In this document: positions 34,621-45,100 of the stretch, one piece after another
How the letters are laid out: each line of letters starts with the position of its first letter
Position numbering within the stretch: the first letter of the stretch is position 1
Assembly (NCBI GenBank): GCA_030704615.1
Contig: CM060733.1
Location: 28,522,001 to 28,586,000, forward strand
Reading direction: 5' to 3'
DNA: 64,000 nt
Origin: Takakia lepidozioides
Taxonomy: Eukaryota; Streptophyta; Takakiopsida; Takakiales; Takakiaceae
Notes under the pieces: model-generated
Database searches by the model: none
What the model saw: the letters and a program-made list of their open reading frames with translations, nothing else
Told to the model about the DNA's origin: nothing
Program-made: the position numbers and the translations under genes

Positions 34621-36816
34621 TGTAGTTAGAGGTAATTTCGCCAATCCGAGAACGAGGGCGCGAAGTACGTATCCTCAGCTGAGAATACGGTATCCAATGG
34701 AGGGGTGGATACGCCATATGGGTAGGAGTAGCTAGTACCTACGTCGCCTTCTTGAGCGCCGTCTTCGTCTGTGCGCGTGGGGTTGGAGCGCGATCTGCGC
34801 CGCTGCTGTGCTGCACGACATTCCCCGACATTTCCTCCTGCGTACGGAAGGATTTGAGGTTGCTTGGTGAGTAGTAGTAGAAGAGGACAGATAACGAAGG
34901 GCATTCCGCTTTGACCAGCGCAACAGCTCCGATGAATGTGATTTCTTGAAGAAAGAAAAGAGAGAGAAAGAAGAGTGTTTGCGGAGGAGGTGGAAAATGG
35001 AAAATATACCGGGATTGAAGAAAGGTAGAGAAGAGTGTGGCATCATTGCAGCGCGATCGGATTGACAATCTTAGTGTATGTAAGTTTTGCTCTCAGCTGG
35101 GCTTGCCTTGGCTGTGGCGCCTGGCAACACTGTGTTTTGGTATTGATTTCAGATTCATTTCTTGGTAGACGGAAAACTCTGATCTTCGTTAGGTATGGGA
35201 GACGGAGGAGTCTGGCAATTGGACTAGGGGCGTATGCACGATTCCGGATTGCCTAAGCACCTCCTTGCATGCAGTGGATATTGGAATCGGAATCAGCATT
35301 ACGGTGAACAGGGAGATGTTATGTTATAGTGTACACAGACTTTCCAAGTGCACTGTGAGCTGACTCCCTGTCTACTCAAGTGTGGAGTACATTTTCTGAC
35401 AAGGAGGCCTATCATCCTGACTGCAGCAGTCCTCCAAGACGTTCAAAGGTAATATCTTCTGATGGATGTTAGAAAGGAGGCAAGAGGAAGAATGAGCGTC
35501 TAACCGAAAGGTGAAGAGGCAGAGGCAACATATGATCATTTATAGTTGTTAGTCCCTCGCAGGTGAGACAATAATCTTGTGAATGTGGTAGAGACCGGGA
35601 ATATGATTTAAGGATACGCTTACATTACAGGCATGGAACACAAATCAGATGGCCTTATTCTAGCTGGTAGACGTGTAACAGGTTGCGAAGAGAATCAAGC
35701 CTGGTCAACTAGATAGACACCTAGTTGCTGTAATGGAAGCTGCTGATACTTCCTTCTGGAGCTGCCACAGGAGGTTTGCAGAGTACTTTTCACAGCGGCT
35801 CAGGGTGAAGGGCCGAAAATGGGGCCAGCTTAACTGGAGAGCTGCCGGTTGCAGATTCATTGATAAGGAGATCTGAAATAAGACCTAGTGTTGTGTGAAT
35901 TCGGTAGGCATGCACGACTAAAGGCTGACACAGAAGAAAATGGAACCTATCTTACTTTAAGGCGCGGTAAATCAATTATTTTATTATGCAGCATGCCTGC
36001 ACAATAACCACACCCTGGACATTAGAGTTACCTGATCATCCCTGTAAAGACACAAATTGAAGTTCCCTGGTACTGTTTGCAGTGCATGTGAATTCGCCAA
36101 CGCTCCATAGATAGACTGCGAAATGGAGTTTGTGGACCACATACTTTGACTTAGTTGAAGCTTTTAACGAGTGTTAGCACTAATCAAGTTTGACAATGGC
36201 CTGTCTGTCACAACAAATCCATCACAAGGGGAAAAATGATTCAGTCTGTGAGTAGAAATCAGATGTCTAGTTCTTCACAGCCACAATGGACCAAGGTGTG
36301 TCAAACGGAGAAAAGAGAATACCTTCATAGTACCTTTTCTTGTTGTAGCTGTCATGGTCCTTGTCATCAGCTCTAGCTGGTCTCTTTCTCTTTGCCAAAA
36401 TTTCAGTAAGTAGCAACTGGACAGAGATCAAACAATGAAGCGTAAAAGGGAAGACTCTTAACATGAGGATGATTGGGGTTAGTTTTAGCTCAGTTGGTGC
36501 TGGGCCTCTCCAGTGCAGCTGTCCACCAAGTGGACATTTAACATTTCAGCAAGTCATGAAGAGAGATTATCAGAAGCCAGGGTTGAGATTAGTTGAGTTG
36601 TTTATGTAGGTAATAGTTGGACATCGGTAGTGTTTTGACCCCTTTGGTCAAATGGATCTGAGAGCGTAAGAGTTTGTGGCCACCTTTTAGTCACTCTGTG
36701 CCCCACCCCTGCATGAAAAAAAGAAACCAAAATGATTCCCTTCTGTCCTTGTTTCTTAGTCATGCACACATGTACTGGCTGCAGGAAGCTGGGTTGGGGC
36801 TTCTTTAAGGACCATC
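34621..36816. other. 5' region of the PLC-like gene
   Basis: No certain coding sequence. A GA-rich leader-like stretch near 34930-35000 and a GTAAGT donor at about 35081 could mark a non-coding first exon of the PLC-like gene, but this is a guess. At about 36485-36600 TTTTAGCTCAGTTGGTGCTG resembles a tRNA A box, with a weak B box (GGGTTGAGATTAG) near 36581; a SINE relic is possible. Confidence 0.3.
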
Positions 36817-39800
36817 ATGGGGATGTGGGTGCCTGTGCTATTGGCACTTCTGGTTGGGGCATCTGTGTGGAGGGATGCTTATGCGTGCACTGCTGGCCAA
36901 TGTGAGGTCAGCGTCTTCACTTGTGAATTTGATTCACTTCAGAACATTATGAAATGCACCTGAGCGACAAATCATCTAGGATGTACTAGGTGACTATTCT
37001 GGGATCAACCTGGATGCACTAAGCCTATGACAGAATTCTGGGTTGCATAAGGATATGGTGGCAAAATACTCTGCCCTATATCTTTTGTTCTGAATTCCTT
37101 GTATGCAAGATAAGGTCAGTTCAACACTACTGTTGCTGCTCCACAATGTCTGACATTCCCAGTGGTGTCTCTGGGGCACACTCTGCTATCTTACTGCTAT
37201 CTTATGGTATCTCTGTTGATGTTCCTGAAACAGGTTTCAAATGTGTGCAATGTGGACACCGACTGTGCTACAGGCCTATCCTGCAGTTCCTGTGCTGCAG
37301 CGAGTTACAGATCATCAATTTGCACACGTGATGTGGCCACCCCCGTCTCTTCCTTTCCTAAGGTTCATGTTCTCAACGATAGTTACATGTTATTGTGCAA
37401 ACAGGGAGGAGAGTGTACTCATAAGAGGCAGTTTGCGGCAGCCTTGTGGCGATAGACCTCTTGCCCAGTTTGGGCGGAACAAAAGGGAACAGATACTACC
37501 TTTGTGAGGAGCTCACTCCAGTATTGTGACTTACCACGACTTACTACTTTGAGCTTTCGCGGAGGTTATAAAGTACCATTTCATTTCATTTCGTCGTAAA
37601 GACAATTAGTTTAGGTTTCCAGATATCCTCCAGAAGGCCCGTCACACAAGTATCAACTTGCTGTGTTCGAGCTGCCCAGCAATTAGACCCCAACAGGGCC
37701 AAGGCTTTGGTCTCAGCCTCAAGATTTTCAACAGGGAGGAGTTGTACTCATAAAACTTTGTTTGCCGTAAAAGGGACCAGAAATTACCTTTGTGAGGGGC
37801 TCACTCCCGTATTATGACTTACCTTGATACAAACAATTAGTTCGGGCTTTCCAGATATCCTCTAGGAAGCCCTTCACAGAAGCATCAATTTGCTATGTGT
37901 GAGCAGCGCAAAAGATAGATCCCAACAGGGTCAGGGCTTTAGGTTCAGCCTCAAGATTTCGGAAGTGGGTGAACAGAGGTGCCAAGACAATGATTGTCCT
38001 GAAGAGGGTCACTCTCCAGTGAGAACAACAGGGAGAAGAAACAGACAGATAGGATGGGGGTTGGGTTTTTGGGAGAGAAGGTAGACAGAGTATTGAGATT
38101 ATTGCTGGAGCAAGTCTGAAAATGTGTGAATTTTGCAGAATACATCCCTGCCTTTCAACAAGTATGCGTGGGTAACCACCCACAATTCCTATTCCATACT
38201 TGGTGAATCATCAGCTACAGGATCGCCGTACCTCCTTTCTCCTAGGAACCAGGAAGACAATGTCACCGCTCAACTCAATGTAAGCATTTGTTCCTATGGT
38301 CCAGTATTGTACTTCTCATTCTTGACAAAAGAAGAGTGAATTTGGAGGGTTACCTATGGTGTTTTGTTGAGCCAAGGTTAGAGCTAACGTGTTTTGGCCA
38401 AAGGGTGCAGAATGGAGTGAGGGGGTTGATGCTGGACATGTATGACTTCCTAGGGGATGTATGGCTTTGTCACTCCATAGGAGGAGTCTGCTACAATTAT
38501 ACTGCATTTGTGAGTTCCATCGGTGACTTTTGAATGTTTGAGCCATTAGAGAAGAAACTGTTTTCTTGTAATGTATTGTGCTGCACTTCAGGTGCACATA
38601 TAACTCAAGGATTCAGATATACAACCATGAAATAAGATGAAGACAAACCAATCCATGAGGTTCAGTAGCTATCGCTTGTGGAGTTTCGTATTATGGTTAG
38701 GAAAAGCCGAGCAGAAATTTGCTCATCAGAGGATGAGAACAATGAATCCAAAGGAATTTGCTCATCCACAGGTCTTAATATTTATTTCCTGTGTCTCTGG
38801 GGACTTGGGCCCTCTCTGAAATCCGTATGTTCTTGTGCAACAGCAACCAGTTAGTGGCACGTTGACGGAGATTGAGAAATTTCTGGCAGCGAATCCAAAG
38901 GAAATCATTACTATTTTTATTGAGGACTATGTTCACGCAACCAATGGTCTTACCAAAGTGTTCAAAGCTGCTGGCCTGCTGAAGTATTGGTTCCCAGTGA
39001 GTAACATGCCCAAGAGTGGGGGCGATTGGCCTACGCTCGATGATATGATCCAGAGCAATCAGCGTTTGCTGGTTTTCACTTCCATCAAGTCCAAGGAAGC
39101 CAGTGAGGGAATTGCTTACGAATGGAACTACTTGGTTGAGAATCAGTGTAAGTATGCCGAACTTACTAGGTCAGTGATTATGAATGAACCACTCGGTTTT
39201 GCGTGGCGCACAACAGAGAGAGAAACAGGGAGGCCAAACTTTTCAGTTGCCACCTTCGAACCTAATTGTGAAAGACTGAGATGGAAGCTGGTTTTCAGGT
39301 TGGGAAATTAATGAAACATACACTGTGTGTGACTTGCCTTCAAGGGTACCACTGTTTGCGGAAAGGTTATTTTGTTTGTGAAGCTTTTCTGGATTATGCA
39401 GAGCTATTCAAGGTCCAAAATAAACAGCTAGAGAAGGAGAAAATATTTTTCTGCATCAACATGTTTTGGCAAATGGTGTTGCAGATGGTACTTCGGGCCA
39501 GAAAGCTGGGTCTTGCCCAAACCGAGGAGAATCTGCTTCTATGAATGACAAAAGCAGGTCACTGGTCCTGGAAAACTACTTCCCAGATGACCCTAATGTG
39601 ACACAGGCATGTGCAGACAACTCCAACAATCTCTACGATATGCTGAATGTATGTTACACAGCGTCAGGCAACCGGTGGTCCAACTTTCTGGCCGTTGACT
39701 TCTACAAGGTACACCTCCTTTCGATAGAACCATGAAGGTAGGGTAGGGCTTGTCCTGTAGATTTCATCATTGGACCTGAGCTGACATCTGGGCTGGACTA

Positions 39801-40738
39801 TAGGAGCAAAGGTCAACTCTTTTAAGATGACCTGAGTGTGAACACAATGTGGTGTTGAATTCATTTATTGGTCCATCCATGTTTCCATATGGTAGACTTA
39901 TGCTTGATTATTTGGCTTGCAGAGAAGCACAGGTGGAGGAGTGTTCAAGGATACTGATTTGTTGAATGGAGAGTTGCAATGTGGCTGTACGGACATCAAC
40001 GCCTGCAAGGCATGTTTGATTTTCTGATCTGCTGTTTTGCTAATGGCCCTCTGCAGGTTGTTTGCAATAGCTTCGTAGCTGTAGACCATGCAGCTGATTA
40101 CTGGTTGGGCGACTAGGGTGTTCAGGAAATGTTGTTTATAACGGGGCAATAAGATAAAGGCAGACAGTCAGCGAGAGCTGATGGTGCTTGCAGTAGACTT
40201 CTGCACACAACCTGTTCTATTGGTTTCTCTCCTTTTTGTTCATATGATTGACACCGTTTTCTGGAGTTTATTCTGCAAATTCATGGAGATGTATCGTCCC
40301 GAACTTGTTCATTTCCTAGAACTTGTACTAGGCCTGCATTACTATGAACTGAACAACATCGTGGGATTTGGCAATGGTTAATTTGGAAGTCGTCCCTTTG
40401 CAGGATCTATTTGTCATCCACTGCCATCTCATTCTACCCTTGTGAATTTCATCGATGCCAAAAGCATTCAAATGTGATTTATTTCACAGTCCTCGGTTTC
40501 ATCTGATTAGTAAGGGTTGGCTAACTTTTTGGATGTGCAGGGTGGCACATCCCAAAGTGTTTGCACCAAGTTTGTGCAGGATACACCCCCCCCCATTGCA
40601 TCTACATCAAAGGATCCATCGGGCCCTGCTCCTTCGCACACGGGTGGTACAACTTCCAGATATTTTTCTGACAGCAGCAGATCACTCCTATGCATGACTT
40701 TGCTGTTACTGGCATCTGGTCTTCTTTCATCTTGTTGA
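36817..40738 (+). CDS. PI-PLC X-domain-like GPI-anchored protein, eight exons
   Basis: Resembles the plant family typified by Arabidopsis At5g67130, secreted proteins with a PI-PLC X-type barrel; their substrate is not settled. Exons: 36817-36906, 37234-37362, 38139-38279, 38411-38509, 38844-39147, 39485-39708, 39923-40009, 40541-40738; phases fit and give about 423 residues, close to the family length. It begins with a signal peptide (MGMWVPVLLALLVGASVW), then a Cys-rich segment (CNVDTDCATGLSCSSCAA), the X domain with its active-site His in WVTTHNSYSILGES, MLDMYDF, LCHSIGG (second His), FIEDYV, SKEASEGIAYEWNY and GNRWSNFLAVDFYK, then CGCTDINACK. The last exon encodes a Ser/Pro linker and a hydrophobic tail (LCMTLLLLASGLLSS) typical of a GPI signal. 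Intron 7 uses a GC donor. Intron 2 contains two LINE tails. Confidence 0.94.
37412..37730 (-). mobile_element. LINE 3' fragment in PLC intron 2, copy 1
   Basis: The minus strand carries the LINE end: the GGCTG(C)CGCAAACTG version of the tail, ending CTTATGAGTACA at 37412-37424, and upstream the region corresponding to FLEDIWKT. Flanked by the 11-base word ACAGGGAGGAG at 37401-37411 and 37731-37741, its target duplication. An extra stretch of about 65 bases near 37540-37605 interrupts similarity. Confidence 0.85.
37742..38027 (-). mobile_element. LINE 3' fragment in PLC intron 2, copy 2
   Basis: Directly abuts copy 1 in the same orientation. Its tail reads GTTTTATGAGTACAA on minus, with the coding end region upstream. 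Flanked by ACAGGGAGGAG (37731-37741) and ACAGGGAGAAG (38028-38038), so three copies of one target word bracket the two fragments. Confidence 0.85.
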
Positions 40739-40861
40739 TTGTCTTCAAGTATGTATAAGATTATTAAACAGTGGGTAAACCTTCAACAATACCATATAGT
40801 TCTGTCCATGATGTTGGGAGACCGTTGGTCATCTGAAAAAGTAGATTTGGGTGTTATTGGC

Positions 40862-41029
40862 TTCCTAGGTCCTGTGGAGGATACGCCGTCCCCCAAGGGA
40901 TCCACGACTGAGCCATTGGCAGCTCCATCCTTTCCTCCTCAAAGAGGGGGTACATCTTCCAACTATTTTTCTGACAGCAACGTATCATCCCTATGCATGA
41001 CTTTGCTGCTAATGCTTCTATCATGGTGA
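40862..41029 (+). other. Duplicated GPI-tail exon downstream of PLC-like gene
   Basis: The frame reads VEDTPSPKGSTTEPLAAPSF, then GGTSSNYFSDSNVSSLCMTL and LLMLLSW before a stop at 41027-41029. It parallels the end of exon 8 (VQDTPPPIASTSKDPSG, GGTTSRYFSDSSRSLLCMTL). It could act as an alternative last exon: an in-phase acceptor (TTAAACAG at about 40775) exists far upstream in the same open frame. Otherwise it is a relic of a tandem duplication. Confidence 0.75.
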
Positions 41030-42121
41030 TGATCTCTCAATGTCTATTTGAGAGTCAATTCTTATTCAATAGGGTGGTTATTTGTTCCAGTCATCTATGA
41101 TCTACCATTGTTATTGGATTTGTAAGTCCATTTGCTCTCTCCTTTCTAGTGAAGTGGGGTGGGGAAGCTTTGCCAGGAGATCATAATGTCATAGATCCAG
41201 GGATGCCATTAGGGCAATGTCCATGTGTGGACTCCAAATTAAGTTTGCATTTCTCAAATGTAACTTTACATTGAAGTAACTTTACAGGCAAAGCTTTTAT
41301 GGTCGATTTCTGAAAGACTACTTGGATCTGTTTCTCTTAAAAAAGTTCTAATACCTGGGTGTACACATGGGTCTGGATACGTATACCACCAAACACTGGA
41401 TTGAGCACTTACTAGGTGCTTGCTTCAATACTGATGCACATGTAGAGAAATTCCAGGTATGGCGAAATCTAACATCCTCCTTAAGATGATATCCAGAGGT
41501 TGTGGTTTCTAAACTGTATTATATGTGGACATTGCAAAATTACCCTACCTCTAGGGTATCAATAGAGGCAGACGCAACATCATCAGGTAGACCAGCTAGC
41601 CTATCACCATGCAATCTAGTGAAAGCTTTGATGCATTTGTTGAAGATCTACTTCGGCGGTTCCGTGTCCAATTTATTTGAAAAATCCTGGTAATGCTGGA
41701 GTGAGGATATTCAACGCAACATCAAGAACAGGGCTCCTAATATGGACTGTCATCATTTGACACTATTCAACTCATTCGATACCTGTTTGAATGTGGCTGC
41801 TCTCCTCATTCTGCACTTAGGGGAGACGGATCGCCTACCGTAGAGCCCAGCACCCTGCAGGTCCAGTATGGTTAGCTCTTGCTCTTCTGCCAAGTTGAAG
41901 TCTCATACCCTTCGTAATGTGGCTTCTGGAAAGGAAGGAACCAAATTGATTCCAGGTATATCTGAATGTAGTTATATCATACCCATTTGAAACATAAACC
42001 TGGCAGTGATGGCTTGGAAACAATCACTGACAATAGCTCGTGAAATGCAATGTAGCAGCTTTACAGTTCCATCTTGGAGCCACCTCTCTGTTCTGGCTTT
42101 CTGATGCATGTCCAGGGAGGC
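41030..42121. other. Spacer between convergent PLC and AP2 genes
   Basis: Should contain both 3' UTRs. No further coding feature recognised. Confidence 0.4.
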
Positions 42122-45100
42122 CTATGAAGCCACATTTGTCAGGTTCATATTTGCATAGATTACTTTCCCCTCGAGAGCTGCATATGCATTCGCTATCATA
42201 CCTCCCAGCTCACGGGATGGTGGAAGGAGCACTCTGGATCGGAACACTGGAATATGAAGTACCACACTCGGTGTCCGCGCATTCAGATCTGGAATAGAAA
42301 CCTTAGGTGCTCTGAGTGTTTCTTTCTGAATGTTTTTTATGCGCTCTTGAGAACACACATTCTCTTCTGGCTTTTGTGGAAAAGTTAAAGGGGTTATAGG
42401 CACAGTTTCTCCTTGTGCAGATTCTGATGATGATCTGGCCATCTCAGCTACAAGAGTTGATTCATGGCTCTGAGTTTCTTGGACTCGCAGAATGCCTTCA
42501 TTCTGGACCTTGTCTGGTGGGCAGTCTGCAGGTTTGTCGCCGGATTCCTTGAGGTAGTGAGACATGTTGAAATTGGTGATTGCATTGGCTCCCCGAGATT
42601 TGACTGCAGCTCTATCGTATGCTGTAGCTGCCTCCTCTTGTGTATCTGTAGACACTCCATGATATCTAATAAGAGGAAGAAGATTTGCAGTAACATTGTC
42701 AATTGCAGCTGATAGCAGATCACAATACGCACCGTAAGTGCCGAGATAGAGGTGTTTAGATCCTGAGCTTTGGCCGATGCGAGCCTGCCACCGCTGGTGG
42801 TGCCTGCAATTTTCCAAAGGGAAAACATGTCTGTACATAGTTGCTTCTTAAAGAGTAGGCATAGCTCCACTTTTACGTTTTTGTGACCAGGGGCTTGAGG
42901 ATTGGAATTACTGGAACCAGCCTACCTTCAAAACAAAATGCAACGGTGAGAATGCAAACCTTGTGACTCCACGATATTTTGACTGGCCACGGGAAAATCC
43001 AGGACTCCTGTCATCAAGTCAGGAGTAGTTTAAACAGTATTATTAGCAACAATCATGGAAGCTGTCTTTGCATGCCCACTGTATTTCTTGTTTTTTAACC
43101 TTCATCTATCTTTCCTCTCATCTGCCTGTTTGTATGAGAAATAGATGGAAGGTTTAGGAAGCAAACCTTTGAATGAACAAGATGTACTCTTCTTTCGAGA
43201 AATCATGCATGGCTTTGATTTGTTCCCCATACTCGCTGATCTGCTCTCACATTAGAACGTTAGTAGAATTAGTAGTCCGTGTACTAAGACCCGGGTTTTG
43301 AAAGTCTCTTCTGACTGTGCACAGACATAGACTGAGTGTTTAGTACTCAATCTGTGTCTCTCAGGTGAGGTGTGACCATTTATGGATTTGATTTCTGGGG
43401 TAAACTTGTTCATGAGAGGGTAATTTGCATCCTTCAGATAATTGGGAAGGCATAATCGACACCTTTACACTACTGAAGGGCAGGCATTCTCACCCCTCCT
43501 TACTCTCCTCTGCGTTTGTGGGCCACATACTGAGGGCGATACAAGTCTTTGAGATATCTCTCCCAAGCATCATTTAGCACTGTAGGAATTTGCTCCAGTC
43601 AGAGAGCTCTACCTGTGATTGCGACCTTGGTTCTCTTGCGATAGTGTCCAAGCAGACTACCTCATCAGAGATTCTGAGCTGATGAATCTCTCAACTTGAA
43701 TTCATGAAATTGACTGAAGTTTGCAATTTCAACTTGAGATCTCGAAATTACCGGAAAGTTGAAGAGTATGTCAGGACCCCAGTATTTAAGAGCTGCCAAG
43801 TCGCGCGCTTGTGCAGCTTGCTCTTCGTGCTGGTACGTGCCTGTATGGGTTGGTCAGTTGTCAGTTGTAGAAGTTATTGCATCAGGAGCTTACTTTCTGG
43901 CTTCAACCTTCTTAGAAAGAAGTGCAAAGTTGGTGAGTGGAGAAAACTTCATGGTGCTTCAGTATTGTTAAGATCTGATGGTGCTTGTAGTTTATCGCTT
44001 CAGAACCAAGGATAAAGGTCTCCACCCTGTAGGAATTCAACTACATAAGTTCCTTCTTGAGAACCTGAATTCTCGTAAACATATGGAAACTGGGAATGTA
44101 GAGGAACATCCACACAGAGCATACCAAGGTAGACTATTTTGGCATGAAAGAGTGGACATCCGTAAAGTTCCGAGCGTACACATTATGCAGGGCAAGACAA
44201 AGTACAAGTTAGATTCAACATAAGACATAACAAAACAGGAAAGGATTTCTGCCCAAAACAGCAGTAAGCAATCCCACGTACTGTAACTTTAGCAGCCCAA
44301 CATGTTTTTTTATAGCACAAGCGATTAGGACATTTGCAGTAATAAAAGCAAGGATGCATTAAAATCTGAAAACTGAAGACTTGCCATAATCATTGTTGGA
44401 AACTTTCTTCTCAAATGACTCCATTTGAATGTCAGATTTACTAATAGATCCTATAGCAGAAGAAAGTTCACGAAGGAGCTAGTAAGATTCAACCTGACCA
44501 CCAAGAGATGTAGCTATGGCTCCGTGCTCACCTTGCTTGCCCTTCTTTGAGAGGCCTGTTTTGTCACAGCTGTTGTCCCACAGATATGCTTCAAACCGTC
44601 CAGTGCAACGATGTCTGCTGCCAAAGTAGGGAAGAATTTGATCGTAAGATTGCATTGTGAAAAACAGACCATGTTGGTGTTCGATGCATGCCATAGGCTG
44701 TACTTCTTATATGGTCAGTATGGTGCTCCAACAAAAGAAACTTCCTCTCTCTTCTCTTTCTCAGGAGAAGTCAATTAGTATGTAGATTCTCTCATTTACT
44801 GTCAGGGCTTCCTATGGATGTGATCGTTTCTCTTCTTTCTTAAACTTCTTACCTTATGTCCAGTTATTCTATAGCTCATTACAAAATAAAATGTACTAAT
44901 GGGGTGCCTTAAAGAGTCAAGGCACAGGATAAGTCATTGTATGTCAGTATACCTTGTGACACCATGATATCGGGAGATTTGATTCACTGCAGATACAGAA
45001 ACTTTTTGTATAACTGGTAGACGTCCATCTTTCTCTTGGATACCACTCACTACTTCCGCTTTCACACACAAGAACTCTTCAATAGGATCTGTCGTAGTAA

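Noticed and set aside
34626-35068. Minus-strand frames (MPFVICPLLLLL and overlapping ones)
   Set aside because: Several overlapping frames in GA-rich DNA, no domain, no splice support.
36485-36600. tRNA or SINE at TTTTAGCTCAGTTGGTGCTG
   Set aside because: A box is good but the B box is weak and no tail or duplicate copy was found; kept only as a remark.
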